In this document: positions 1-10,648 of the stretch, in pieces
Numbering within the stretch: the first letter of the stretch is position 1
How the letters are laid out: every line of letters begins with the position of its first letter
Assembly (NCBI GenBank): GCA_003427395.1
Contig: BFEA01000421.1
Location: forward strand, 432,650 to 470,297
DNA length: 37,648 bases
Source of the DNA: Chara braunii
Taxonomy: Eukaryota; Streptophyta; Charophyceae; Charales; Characeae
Direction of reading: 5' to 3'
Notes under the pieces: model-generated
Database searches by the model: none
The model's input: the letters and a program-made list of their open reading frames with translations, nothing else
What the model was told of the DNA's origin: nothing
Position numbers and translations under genes: made by a program

Positions 1-32
1 TGTGTGTGTGTGTAAGTGTGTGTGTGTGTGTA
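1..32. repeat. (GT)n microsatellite
   Basis: Nearly pure GT dinucleotide run at the window edge, with one interruption. It probably continues to the left of the window. Confidence 0.9.
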
Positions 33-235
33 GAGGCTAGTTGCGTGCGTCTTTTTCTTTTTCTCTTTTTTTGTGAAAGCCCGGGGTGTTGTAGAGGCCA
101 AGGACCAGACCCTGGCAGTGGCAGCCAATGGCCTACGGAGCTAGGCTGCTAGATGATCTAAAACCTTCTTTTTTTTCTTTTTTTTTTTCAAACGGCCATT
201 CATGCCTTTTTTATTGTCATTATAATATTACGGGC

Positions 236-408
236 GTAGCAGCCACATCCTTGCTCAAGCATCCAACGAGGGAACATGCGGGAGCTGCACCCACCAGCAG
301 GTGCAATACTTGTTACAACAGGATAGCAGCCACATCTGTGCTGAAGCCTTCAACGAGGGAACATGCGGGGAACTGCACCCACTAGTGGGTGCGATACCTG
401 CTACAGCA
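236..408. repeat. Tandem duplication, unit about 86 bp
   Basis: Two consecutive similar units (about 236-321 and 322-408). Each contains the words AGCAGCCACATC, CAACGAGGGAACATGCGG and a palindrome-like CACCCA..TGGGTG segment. They differ by scattered substitutions. No coding potential is convincing. Confidence 0.75.
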
Positions 409-482
409 CGATACCGGTCAGGGGTCAGACAGTAACATCAGGACCGAGCTTCTTCGATGGGCCAGTCACTTTGTCTCCCCTT

Positions 483-576
483 CGGTCCCCTTCCCCTATG
501 AACTTCAGCTGTCTCTGCTCAATGCCATCCGGTCCCCTCCCCTATGAACTTCAACAGTCTCTGCTCAATGCCACTC
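483..576. repeat. 47-bp tandem duplication
   Basis: Units 483-529 and 530-576 both read CGGTCCCC..CCCCTATGAACTTCA..GTCTCTGCTCAATGCCA. The few differences suggest a recent duplication. Confidence 0.85.
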
Positions 577-599
577 AGGGGGACCAACAACATATCCTT

Positions 600-695
600 A
601 AGTGGCACGCGCCAAGCTTGCCCAGGAAGGTACATGAGGCCAATGGGAATTGAACCCAAGACCTCCTGAATGTGACTTTCGTGCCTTACCCAAGG
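600..695 (-). mobile_element. Possible tRNA-derived SINE head or tRNA-like fragment
   Basis: On the minus strand, 646-656 reads GGTTCAATTCC, an exact match to the RNA polymerase III B-box consensus (GGTTCRANNCC). About 40 nt upstream (minus sense) is a D-arm-like GGGTAAGGCA. This spacing is tRNA-like, but no full cloverleaf with a good acceptor stem was found, so a functional tRNA gene is unlikely. A tRNA-derived SINE or a tRNA relic fits best. Confidence 0.4.
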
Positions 696-842
696 CCAAA
701 AGGTAAAAAAAAACGGAAAAAAAAGAAAAAAGAAAAAGGAAAAGAAATTGGGATTGGTTGCCATGACCTTGTGGGGCTGAGGTAGGGATAGGTTTGGCCG
801 GCAGTGTCTTGCTTAGCCTGTTTGGGCGTTAGCAAATGACGT

Positions 843-1500
843 AAGGGAGGACGGGCCCGTTTTTCGATTATATGATATCCGCTTTGTTTGAAAGAAAAAG
901 AAAAAAAGAAAAAAAAAACAAGAAAACTAATCAGAAACAAAACGAAACAAAGGAGAATAGTCGGGTAGAGGTTGTGGGAGTCGACAACGCCCAAGCGGCA
1001 AACTTGGACGTCAACCATCATCCCACCAGGCCGGCCCACAGTCAACTGCCACGTAATGGTGCTACACACCAACAACTACACGGGCACCAGAACCGAATAG
1101 AGACAACAGTTAGGGGATGGTCGTTGGGCGCACAAACGGTTAGGGGACGGTACTCGGGCGATAACAACACGCAGAGCAGATACTCCACTTCATCTTAGCC
1201 AATAGAAAAAAGAAGAAAAAACATACAATACGGACAGGTTATGGGCGCCAATTTGTTAGCTTCCGAATGGCTGAGATTCGTCGTATGCACGACTAAGATT
1301 CCGTAGATTTTTTTTTTATTTTTTTTTTTNNNNTCTCTCTCTCTCTCCCTCTCCCCTAGGGGAGGGGTAGTAACCCTCGTACGATAGAGGCAGATCTCCT
1401 TCGCAATTCAAGTGCATATATTCACATTCACGTCCCTAGACAGGCATTGTGGTGTGACGATATCTCCGCTTCTCTCCTACCCAAAGATATCTGAGTCCCC
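843..1500. repeat. Dispersed ~650-bp repeat, copy A
   Basis: This segment is highly similar to 6076-6723. Shared landmarks in order are the GGGCCCGTTT start, a GAAAAG-rich tract, GAGTCGACAACGCCC, CACGGGCACCAGAACCGAAT, a polypyrimidine (TC)n tract, and CCCTCGTACGATAGAGGCAG. Copy A has a four-base assembly gap (1330-1333) at the polypyrimidine tract. Homology stops near 1500, where an unrelated tandem repeat begins, whereas copy B runs up to the acyl carrier protein gene. Nothing coding is recognised inside. Confidence 0.85.
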
Positions 1501-1503
1501 TGA

Positions 1504-2142
1504 TGGTGCCATCTTCTGAGTTGTTGCACTCGTCATGCCTTCAGCTGGTGGATGAAGAGTCAAATTATTGCGATTGGTCGTACACAACGATTGATAGATA
1601 AATGATAAGCCCCACAACGCAAACGGCGTGCACTTATTGGCAGTCTGGGGGCTGATAAATAATTGATATTTCGGGCGACAACCCTTTCCTATGTGTTCTT
1701 CCCCGATTGTCTTCCACGTTGTGCAAATGGTTTCTTACGAACCATTGATCAATTGCCCAGTTCTTGGGTTTCTTCTGTAATATTACAATCTTGAGGTAAT
1801 CGAAGCCTTCTTTGTCACTGCTCTGATGTCGCCACCTTTTGAGTTGTTGCACTCGTCCTGCCTTCAGCTGGTAGATGAAGAGTCGAATTCTTGCGATTGG
1901 TCATACACAATGATTGATAAATAGATGATAAGCCCCACAATGCAAACGACGTGGACTTATTGGCAGTCTGGGGGTTGATAAATAATTGATATTTTTGTTG
2001 ACAACCCTTTCTTACCTGTTGTTCCCCGATGACCTTCCACGTTGTGAAAATAGTTTCTTGCGAACCATTGATCAATTGCCCAGTTCTTCGGCTTCTTCTA
2101 TAGTATTACAATCTTGAGGTACTCGAAGACTTTCTATGGCAA
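1504..2142. repeat. Tandem pair, unit about 319 bp
   Basis: Units of about 1504-1822 and 1823-2142 share long stretches, for example GAGTTGTTGCACTCGTC, GATAAGCCCCACAA, CTTATTGGCAGTCTGGGG and ACCATTGATCAATTGCCCAG. Divergence is mostly point substitutions. Function unknown. Confidence 0.85.
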
Positions 2143-2675
2143 CGAGTGACGGAGCTTGAGGACGAAGCAAAAGGTTCTTCTAAAATAATTTTTTAACCAG
2201 AGTCGTTGGGAGGGTCTAGGGAATAGGGGTCCAGAGTAGAGTGGAGGAAAGGGGTTGGTTGATTTATCCCTTTACTTCTCTGTTTTTGCAGAGCTGGAAA
2301 GAGTGAGAAACATTTAGTGTGGAGGAGGCGGATATGAGATTGGGCATACCAATGATATATTTTTTTTTCTCTCTCCCCCTTCCTCTCATGTCTTTTTGCT
2401 TTCCTTTCTGCCCCCGCTCCTTACATTATTTGTATTATTATTAATTTATTATATTATTATTATCTTATTATTTATTTATTTTATTATTATATTATATTTT
2501 TATTTTTATTTGCTTCTGTATTTTTATCGACTCGGCAGCAGCGGTATGCATACAACATAGTTCAATTATCCATGGTTTATCTACGTGGCAGCATTGATCT
2601 TTTGAAGGACTCATATTATATCTGGGGTAGGCATGTCATTGTTCCTCCCTTTTTTTGTTTATTATTATTTATTTT
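2143..2675. other. No gene seen; AT-rich low-complexity tract
   Basis: No recognisable ORF or RNA. Roughly 2425-2515 is built of TTATTA/TTTATT trinucleotide and tetranucleotide steps. Confidence 0.6.
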
Positions 2676-3200
2676 TTTAAATTGTTCCAATCTATTCGTT
2701 GGGAGCATCACGTGTTGGGAATCGGCGTCCCATTATAATGTGAATACATAGATGGTTGACAATTGATGAAAATTTGGGATGATTTAGGATCATTTTGGAT
2801 GATTTAGGATGTCAGAGTGGGTGATTGAGGTCATGAAATAGAGCTAGATAATGACTAATCAGAAAGATTGTCCACTCAACACTGAATTACTATCCTATCC
2901 CTAATTTCATGTATCCATTCCAAACAACCAATCACAATTGAGCCCGTGCTGTGCACCAATCAGGCCTCTTCCCAGTCTCACACCCCAATCTGGCTCGGTT
3001 ACAGGGCAGCGCTACCCACCCCAGCTCCGACCATCGTCAGCAAGATTGTAGCCATTAGTCAGGTTTGCAGATTGCGTTCCTCCCTCGGCAATTCCAGACC
3101 TCTATACAAAGCCTCAAACTCCTGCATAAGCAGGTTACAGGGCACTGCCCCAGCGCCAGCTAGCGTCGTTCTGGCGCCAACTCAACCTGGCCATTCAATA
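2676..3200. repeat. Dispersed repeat Y, copy 1
   Basis: Shares words in the same order with 10035-10520: CCAATCTATTCGT..GGGAGCA at its start, then GGTTACAGGGCA..CACCCCAGCTCCG, CAGGTTACAGGGCACTGCCCC (compare CAACAGGTTGTG in copy 2) and GTTCTGGC. The two copies are strongly diverged. No coding function recognised. Confidence 0.6.
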
Positions 3201-3820
3201 AGAAGACTCAATTAGGAAATTAGCTAATCTAGAATGCCAACCAGAAATCAAGGATCTGACAATATCAGAATCCTGATCAGCAAAACTTTCTGATGATGAA
3301 ATTTGACGAGTACCCTGAGATGATCACAAAGATGATGGATAATGATGACGACGCTGATGATTATTTCTCTCCACCCCTCCCCTTCTTCCATGTATTATCC
3401 TCCTCTTCCCTAATTTCCTCTTCTCCTCTCGCTGCCTCCGCTGAGCCCAACCCCGCTATCACCATGAAGTTTCTATCAGCCCCAACGAAAGGGAGAACCT
3501 CCCCATTCTCTTCTACCTTCAGGTAACCAGTTCCCTTAAAAGGTGTACCTCAAAACTAACACTCTGACCTAGTCTGCCTCCGCCAGGAGATAATGCGCCC
3601 CCATACATATCTCCCAGCCCCAGCCCAGGTCAGCTCCCCTCATCTGCGTCTACTCCCTGGAGGGCAATCACCTCCCACCTTGTGTTACCCTTGTGGAGTA
3701 GCGCTCCCTTCCTGACCAACCTACCTACCAACTAGACCATAGCCTATCTGGGAGACTGGGAGATGAGAATATAACCACCAACACAGAGATAACTCGTGAT
3801 TGATAAAAAAAATGAATAAA
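3201..3820. other. No gene recognised
   Basis: Short open frames exist (for example plus strand around 3293-3526) but show compositional bias only (Ser/Pro from TCC/CCC-rich DNA) and no recognisable domain. Confidence 0.5.
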
Positions 3821-3826
3821 GAAATC

Positions 3827-3827
3827 G

Positions 3828-3861
<34 letters not shown>

Positions 3862-3881
3862 AATGATGATTCAGATTGGTA

Positions 3882-3933
<52 letters not shown>
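3827..3933. repeat. (GAT)n microsatellite, two tracts
   Basis: About 3827-3870 and 3883-3933 are nearly pure ATG/GAT trinucleotide runs. Scattered GATGAT words continue to about 4220, suggesting a decaying larger array. Frames through it give artificial poly-Ser, poly-His or poly-Asp stretches. Confidence 0.95.
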
Positions 3934-3936
<3 letters not shown>

Positions 3937-4639
3937 TAAAATTGGCGAAGATAAGTAAGGAACGTCGAACTTGCGATGCCCGAATGGCATCGGTGTGGAA
4001 GATTGAGAAGTCTGGATGATGATCATGAAGAAGATAAAAAGAAGATAAATAACATGAATGACGATAGAGAAGCCGATGATGATTACCATTGGTAACCAAA
4101 TGAGGATTACAGAAATGACGATGTCCTTGATGAAAGAAAAAACGCTGAAATGACAATGATGAAAATCTCGATGCTCTTGATGGATAACCTGCACAAGACA
4201 AAAAACAGATGAAAGCAGATACATCGGTTGATGACGACCTCCTAGCTGCTCTCTTGATGATACTCTCCCAGTGGCACCGTGATGATTCTTCAAGTAGGAC
4301 CAACGTTCTCCGCACTTTGGTTTCCATGGGGCTGACTCCACTTTCCTCCACCGACATCGACTTTCGTCAACTCGCTTGAGCTCTTCAGCCTCTTTAAAGG
4401 TCTTGGCTATGGAGTACTTCATGTGAAAAACACAGGGAAAATGTTCAAACAGCAGCTGCCGCTACCATTCTCCCTTTTCCTCTGTGCCTCAGGCCAGATG
4501 CCACATCAACCTGTGACGTAGTAATGACCCAGCGCCTCTGGATACCGCGCGTGCGTCAAGCGCTATCCCCCATCTAATTCACAACATCACAGCAGTCGGC
4601 TGCCAGCACCGCGCCACGTGTCAGCTAGCATTTTACTAG

Positions 4640-4860
4640 TCACCCCAAGCCAGCGCCTCGCCAGCCGCAAGTCACCAGTGCCCCGCCACTCACCTGTTGC
4701 CAGCGCCTCGCCCCCCGCCAGCAGCCCGCGCCTCGCTGCACTCACACAGCCAGCGCCTCGCCACTCGCAAGAAGCCAGCGCCTCGCAACCTGAGAGAAGC
4801 CAGCGCCCTGCCACCTCCGACCAGCCAGCGCCTCGCCTGCAAGCAACCAGCATGCCACCA
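4640..4860. repeat. GC-rich minisatellite, core AGCCAGCGCCTCGCC
   Basis: At least seven imperfect copies of the core occur near 4648, 4699, 4728, 4748, 4776, 4798 and 4823, with irregular spacing of about 20-50 bp. Both strands stay open through it because the unit lacks stop codons. The resulting Ala/Pro/Arg-rich frames are probably not genes. Confidence 0.8.
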
Positions 4861-4989
4861 TCCGTGTGCCGCGACGGCCCGCCAGCCATAGCGCTAGCGC
4901 TAACGCGCGCCTGGCGGAGGAGGACCATCTTTTTTTTTCTTTTTCTTTAACACTCCCTCGTACTCCCTCGTACGCATTCATAGTAGGAG

Positions 4990-6075
4990 TGTACAGCATT
5001 GAAAGTGCCTTCAGAGAGAGAAAATAGATGGAGCCTCCCCTAGTATGCTAGTGGTGTCTGCTCTTATCAGCACCCCTAAAAAAAAAAAAAACTTCTCAAG
5101 CTGGGAGATCTTCAAATTCTTGCATCTGAAAACATATGAATATTGCTAATTGATTAGAATCACGCCCCTTTGCTCGTCTTCTTTCTCAGCGATACCTAAA
5201 AGGGGGATGAAGGATTGACAGACCGACCGGGAAAGGGAGGGGGAGCGGAGGATGAGACGTGGTACGGGGAACAACAGAGGGGGAGGAAGAGTGAGAAGAG
5301 TGGGAGTGCGTTGAGGAGAGGGGAGGACTGGGAATGGAGAAGGAACCGACCGGAGAAGAGGAGCCATAGACAGACTTGCGTGACGGAGGTCACAAGAGGA
5401 GGATCTTACCGGACTTGACGACGCGGACTGCTGACCTGACCAACGAAGAGAGGACAACCACGGATCGATGACCTGACGACCAGACACGACCTTGACCACC
5501 AGAGACCAGTCTTGGGAATAGCGTGCAAGTATGATGGGGAGGAGGAAATAGGGCGGGTGGGATGGCAGAGATCCCCTGAGGCTGCGAGATAGGAGCAGCC
5601 CCTCCCCAAAACATAGGCGAGAAGAATGACTCCTCCTTGTGAGTGGTGCTGACTGCCTGTGCTGTGGGTGCAGGTTGGCATATGCCATGACCGCTGAGAC
5701 CGGCCGGACTCCAGAAGGCGCAGCACGGGACGGATCGCAACTTGCTGTGGCTGGGCAAACGCCAGTCACATATACTGTTGCAGGGCCGAGTGTGGGACCA
5801 GGGAGGACCGGCGATGCAGTTCTCCAACCTGGGTGAGTGTCCTGTCCCACAAATACCTGCCCTAGATCTTGTGTGTGGAGATTGTCTGCCGAAAATAGTC
5901 GCAGTACTGTAGAAAAGTGCCGAAGTTGAAAATAGTCTTGCCGCTAATGTAGAGAATCAGTTGCTGCGAAGCAGTCCCATGAGTCCCAGTTTCAACTGAA
6001 AAGTCCCAAAGAACTGTCGGAAAAGACCCTGGCCGACCATGATGTGACCAACCAAATAAACTGAAGTACAACAGT
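4990..6075. other. No confident gene; GC-rich stretch with overlapping open frames
   Basis: There is a poly(A) tract at about 5078-5091. From about 5200 to 5850 both strands carry open frames over 100 codons, the longest on the minus strand (5146-5850), but it opens at a GTG and shows no domain I recognise. CCTGGGTGAGTG near 5828 on the plus strand resembles a splice donor. A host gene or exon here cannot be excluded. Confidence 0.4.
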
Positions 6076-6528
6076 TGCGGGAGGCCGGGCCCGTTTCCCG
6101 GTTATAGATATCCTCTTTGTTCGAAAGAAAAGAAAAAGAAAAGAAAAACCAACAAGAAAACTAATCAGAAACAAAACGAAACCAAGGAGAAGAGTCGGGT
6201 AGAGGTTGTGGGAGTCGACAACGCCCGAGCGGCAAACTTGGAAGGCACCCACCATCCCACCAGGCCCACAATCAATTGCCACGTAATGGTGCTACACATT
6301 AGCAACTACACGGGCACCAGAACCGAATCAGTTAGGGTCGTTGGGCGCACAAACGGTTAGGGGAAGGTACTCGGGCGATAACACCACGCAGAGCAGATAC
6401 TCCACTTCATCTTAGCCAATGGAAAAAAGAAGCAGCAGCACACAATACTGACAGGCTATGGGCACCGGTTTGTTAGCTTCCGAACGGCTGAGATTCCATC
6501 GCCGTGTGCACGGCTGAGATTCCGTAGA

Positions 6529-6583
<55 letters not shown>

Positions 6584-6723
6584 CCTGGGGAGAGGTAACC
6601 CTCGTACGATAGAGGCAGATCTCCTTCGCAATTCAAGTGCATATATTCACATTCACGTTCCTAGACAGGCATTGTGGTGTGGCGATATCTCCGCTTCTCT
6701 CCCACCCAAAGATATCGGAGTCC
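6076..6723. repeat. Dispersed ~650-bp repeat, copy B, just upstream of the acyl carrier protein gene
   Basis: Homologous along its length to 843-1500, including the GAAAAG tract, the CACGGGCACCAGAACCGAAT block, a (TC)n polypyrimidine tract (about 6531-6581) and the ACGATAGAGGCAGATCTCC block. It ends about 300 bp before the start codon at 7021, so it may supply promoter or 5' UTR sequence to that gene. This regulatory role is inference from position only. Confidence 0.85.
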
Positions 6724-7020
6724 GCAGTCCTCGAAGCACAAAGTTGTCCCGCCTTCCAGATCGCGCTCTTTAGCGCCAGTGGCGCTCGATAGTTTTCAGC
6801 GCCGCTTGTGCTCATTCCTCGAAGTTTGCCACCAAAATTCCGCCGAAGTCTTGAGCGCCGTGTGTGCTGATTCCTTTCGTTTTCCGCGGCCAGGTTCTGA
6901 GGTGTTTGAGCGCCGATCTTGCCGCAATTTTTCGAAGTGCTTGAGCCTCGACGAGGGTGTTGAGATTCTCGACCGAGCTGCTCATTGGCAGGAGAGATCC
7001 CACAGGCGTGGTCAACGATC

Positions 7021-7836
7021 ATGGCGGGTGCTGCTCAAGCGGTTGCCGCAGGCTTTCTCTGTGAGAACGTTGGGGCTTCGGTGCTTTATGTCTCCGCAGC
7101 TTCCAGCAAGGGGCAAAAGCTTTGTCGTACGAGTTACGCGGCAAGTTGCGCTTCTTCATCGTCCCAGCAGCGATGGTGGTCTTCGTTCTCCTCCCCTGCG
7201 ACGGCTGCTGCTTATGTCTCCAATGTTCGACACAACAGGGGACTCGTCGTGCGTCCTCTCGGCAGCGGACTCCGTCAACTTGCCTCTTCGTGTTTCGACG
7301 CGGTTCTCACGCCTTCCTCGCTGGGGACAGATCGCGACTGGCGGAGGGAGGCTGCGAGCAGGTCGTCGGCATTGTCGAGGACGAGATGCGCGCGGATGGC
7401 CGGCGGTGATGCCAGAATGAGCACCAATCATTGGGCTTTATCCTTGTCGTCAGGCTGTCACGAGAGAATCATCGGAGCTGCGGCGGTGGCGTTGCGCGCC
7501 GCCGCCTCGGCGGACATGGTGGGGACGGATGCTGCCGCCGCTGACGTGGAAGTAGATCCGTCGGTGATGGCGATGGTGCAGTCAACGATCGCCGAGAAGA
7601 TATCGGAAGACGTGTCCAAGATTGTAGAGGATATGGCGCTCAGCGACCTCGGGATCGATTCCCTCGACCAGGTTGAGATCATGATGGCCTTCGAGGAGAA
7701 ATGCGGTGTGTCCGTCGAAGATGGCGGTTCAGAGGGCGGAGCGGGATCGTTGAGGACGGTCAAGGATGTAGCCGTCTTTCTGCAAAAGCTCATCGCCAAG
7801 AAGAACAACGAGCCTCAGGGAACTTCATCCGATTAG
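7021..7836 (+). CDS. Acyl carrier protein with long N-terminal presequence, probably organellar
   Basis: The 271-residue product ends in a complete acyl carrier protein (ACP) domain at about residues 182-262. The signature GIDSLDQVEIMMAFEE is present, with the phosphopantetheine-attachment serine at residue 214 (codon 7660-7662). ACP carries growing acyl chains on this arm in type II fatty acid synthesis. SLDQVEI followed by MAFEE resembles mitochondrial ACPs more than plastid ones. The first ~180 residues are rich in Ala, Ser and Arg with few acidic residues, as expected for a mitochondrial or plastid targeting sequence, but are unusually long, so an unrecognised intron or an upstream-extended ORF is possible. 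The ATG at 7021 was chosen as the first in-frame ATG; the frame is open back to at least 6985 without one. No operon context applies. AGGTATGT just after the stop resembles a splice donor, possibly of a 3' UTR intron. The ACP call is firm; the compartment and N-terminus are not. Confidence 0.85.
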   Translation: MAGAAQAVAAGFLCENVGASVLYVSAASSKGQKLCRTSYAASCASSSSQQRWWSSFSSPATAAAYVSNVRHNRGLVVRPLGSGLRQLASSCFDAVLTPSSLGTDRDWRREAASRSSALSRTRCARMAGGDARMSTNHWALSLSSGCHERIIGAAAVALRAAASADMVGTDAAAADVEVDPSVMAMVQSTIAEKISEDVSKIVEDMALSDLGIDSLDQVEIMMAFEEKCGVSVEDGGSEGGAGSLRTVKDVAVFLQKLIAKKNNEPQGTSSD

Positions 7837-8480
7837 CGAGGTATGTCAAGAAGGTTGTTTTAGTAGTCATTTGACGGAGGAGGATGAAGGGTGATTAGGG
7901 AAGTTTTGCTTAGAAATATAGATACGAGATACGTAATTAAGAAGAAATAACCTCAGTGAAAACGACAGACAACCGGTTGCAGGGAACGTGGATGGTGAAA
8001 TTCGACAAGAAGTGTCGTAGATAGATGTCGATCCTGTTTATATCATCAGGTTCCTTGCAAAGGTAGCCAAATATAGGAGAAAATGCGGCAGGCTGAAGGT
8101 GAGTTCAGGAGTCTTGATTTGATATAAGTGTGTGAGGAGGACATTGCCGGTAGGCGAAGGGGTCGCCGCAGAAATGGTCAAAGACGGTGTGGACTACCGA
8201 CTTCAGCCCGAATAGAACGCGCGTTCATTATCACTGCATCTGGACTGAAAGACACCACGTACAGATATAATTATAGGGCGGGGCGGCGTAGAGATGGTCA
8301 AAGGAGTGGACGAGGAGGTACGGGAGGATTGTGACAAGTAGAGACCGTACTTAATACGGATCATGCGGCACGGTGGTCGGAGATGCAGGGGAGACGCTGG
8401 AGGGAATGACGGTGCGTTATATTCGATTAAGCAGTCCACTGAGGCGGACTTGTCTGTGACGAATGACGGAGCGTTGACAG
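7837..8480. other. No gene seen
   Basis: No domain or RNA recognised. Likely the 3' flank of the acyl carrier protein gene. A weak internal similarity (GAGATGGTCAAAG-type words near 8176 and 8289) hints at an old duplication. Confidence 0.5.
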
Positions 8481-8723
8481 GTGAAAAAAATGCTATTACC
8501 AGCTTGGCTGTGTGCGGCGTGCATTTTCTTGAGTGATTTTTTCGGTTCTGTTCTATTTATTAATCTTAGGGCGAACGGCCTTGAGATAGCGTCGTTGGAC
8601 TTGCCGCCCCAGGTAATTCAGAAATCACTCAGTTGGAAACGATCAACTGTGTATGAGTCATTATTTTCGCTCTTGTGCGGTGGATTGAAGCCCAGCGCAT
8701 GTGGCTCAACGCTACACTATTAG
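8481..8723 (+). CDS. Hypothetical short ORF, hydrophobic N-terminus
   Basis: An 80-codon frame opening at a GTG; the first ATG (8490) lies three codons in. Residues about 4-28 are hydrophobic (LLPAWLCAACIFLSDFFGSV), like a signal peptide or one membrane segment. No family is recognised and no upstream support for a promoter is visible. It may be chance. Confidence 0.15.
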   Translation: MKKMLLPAWLCAACIFLSDFFGSVLFINLRANGLEIASLDLPPQVIQKSLSWKRSTVYESLFSLLCGGLKPSACGSTLHY

Positions 8724-8907
8724 CTTTTGAAGAATAGATGTGAGTTCGAGTTCTTACAGAATCAACCCCTTGAAAAAGTGCTTTTTTTTTTTTTTGTTTT
8801 TTTTTTGGTTGAAGAAGTACATTTTTTACTAAGTCAATTGAGAGAAGGCTACCCGACGCCGCCTACGGTGTCACTCGAAAAACTGTCTCTGCGCGTAAGC
8901 CAAGTGT

Positions 8908-9069
8908 TCGAGCAGTTGTGGAATGTTGATGACATTGTCGAGCGCGAGCGGAAGAAAGCCAGAGGAGGGTCATAGACTGTGAAATGAAGCGTGCACGCAA
9001 GTCTTAAAGCAGTAGCGGAATGATGATGACACTGTCGAGTGCGAGCGGAACAAAGCCAGATGAGGGTCA
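8908..9069. repeat. Short duplication, about 65-bp units 96 bp apart
   Basis: 8908-8971 and 9004-9069 share GTCGAG(C/T)GCGAGCGGAA followed by AAAGCCAGA and GAGGGTCA. Poly(T) at about 8781-8808 precedes it. No gene recognised around it. Confidence 0.65.
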
Positions 9070-9860
9070 GAATGTCCGGTCGAATGATGTTTTCTTACTG
9101 GAAGGCAGAGGACACCTGTAAGAGGAATTCCCTCCCACTTCCTCCTTGTGAACTGCATCTGCTAGGAAATTTGAGCGTGTTGAATTAAGAATGTCAGTGT
9201 AACCGCTGTCATCAGCTCTCTGTCACCCACTCTACCACCAAAGCCTCGCAATCTTTGCTAAGATAAAAGGAAACAATTTGACCACAAGAAGGGCACTGTG
9301 CCTCACTGCACTACGAAGTAGTTTACATACATTTGGGCCCTCTCTGGACCAGGTGCATTCGAACGAATCCAAGCTCAGAATGACAGGGAATGGGAGAATG
9401 GGGGAATGGGGGCGGGTGCGGTGGTGGTTGAAGCCATAATATAGAATATGGAGTTGCCAATGGAAGCACTCCGACGGAGTTGAAGTTGTGTTTTTGTTTC
9501 TTATTCGTGTTTGTGTTTGGGTAGGTGAGACGACTGAGACGCGGGATTGGGATCCACAGGGTGGAATGGCGGCGTCTCACCGGATTTCTGTAGGTGCGTG
9601 TGTTGTCATGATTGTTACCTAGTCCAAGAAAAGGGAGGCAGACTGTAGTACACAGACTGTAGTACACTATTTCTTTGACTTTTGCCGGCTCGTCAGGACC
9701 CTTGCACCGCTTTTGCAGTCCCTGTTGGATGAGTGAAAGGGCGGGTGAGAACTGTGCGTGTAGGGGGGGAGATTGACGCAACCTTGCCGGATGACAGAAG
9801 GAGATGCTGTTGCTGTGATTGAGGGCTCCTCATGTGAAGCTGTACTGTCTGGTTTGTTGG
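9070..9860. other. No gene seen
   Basis: A minus-strand open frame (9323-9781) opens at TTG and is Pro/His/Asn-rich without any domain. A 14-bp direct duplication (CAGACTGTAGTACA) lies near 9640-9665. Nothing else stands out. Confidence 0.4.
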
Positions 9861-9864
9861 GTTA

Positions 9865-10015
9865 ACTCTTAGCGTTTTGTTCTCGGGTAAATACTCACAC
9901 TAGAGGGGGTTCGTTGATACAGTCTATTCGTGGTGAGCAGCACTCTTAGCGTTTTGTTCTCTGAAGAGTTTTTTTGGGGGGGTTGTTGATACAATACTCT
10001 TAGCGTTTTGTTCTC
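9865..10015. repeat. Three copies of ACTCTTAGCGTTTTGTTCTC
   Basis: Near-identical 20-mers begin at 9865, 9942 and 9996. Flanking words (GTTGATACA, GAAGA.TTTTTTT) are also repeated, giving a small irregular tandem array. Confidence 0.8.
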
Positions 10016-10034
10016 TGAAGAATTTTTTTTTTGG

Positions 10035-10520
10035 GACAAATGCTCCAATCTATTCGTGGGGAGCAGTACGTGCTGTGAACCGGGCCCAGCGTCGCATAAA
10101 GATCTACACAAGTCATTTGAGGTACCGAGGCCATTACCTGGCTTCGGCTGAGAATCATTCTGAGAGCTATTGAGAACTATTGAGGAAACCATTTAGAAAA
10201 ACTTGGGTAATTGCTGGCCTATTGGGAAAGCACTGAATGCTCAGAACCCCTGGATTTCTTAGCAAAACCCTCTAAAATTCTCCAACACAGTCTCATTCCC
10301 TGTCAAGCTCTCCCAGGCCTCATGCCCCTACCCTGCTAGGTTACAGGGCAACACAACTCACCCCAGCTCCGGCCAGCGTCGTCATGACAACAACCCATGG
10401 TTGTCCCTTAGAATGTCTGCCTCAAGGCATCCCCAGATCTCTCTACCAGACATTGCGCTCCTGCTATCAACAGGTTGTGTACCCCCCAGCACCGGCCACC
10501 ATTGTTCTGGCATCGGAAAA
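10035..10520. repeat. Dispersed repeat Y, copy 2
   Basis: Diverged copy of 2676-3200: CCAATCTATTCGTGGGGAGCA, GGTTACAGGGCAACAC, CACCCCAGCTCCGGCCAGCGTCGT (quoted in part) and ATTGTTCTGGCATCG appear in the same order. Non-coding as far as I can see. Confidence 0.6.
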
Positions 10521-10648
10521 CCACAGATTCATGAATATGACTACATTAAAGTAGCCAAAAGTGAGTTGTAAGAAGTACCCATAAACCTAAAGCATTTTCA
10601 AGACAACTCAAACAAACAATTCATGCTCATTTCTAACCCCCCACTCTT

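Noticed and set aside
3725-4422. Minus-strand frames with poly-Ser and poly-His runs
   Set aside because: The runs come from the GAT microsatellite, and the flanking parts show no domain.
4587-4999. Open frames on both strands with Ala/Arg/Trp-rich products
   Set aside because: They are produced by the GC-rich minisatellite unit, which lacks stop codons on either strand.
5146-5850. 234-codon minus-strand frame
   Set aside because: It opens at GTG, has overlapping open frames on both strands and no recognisable domain; kept only as an uncertain region.
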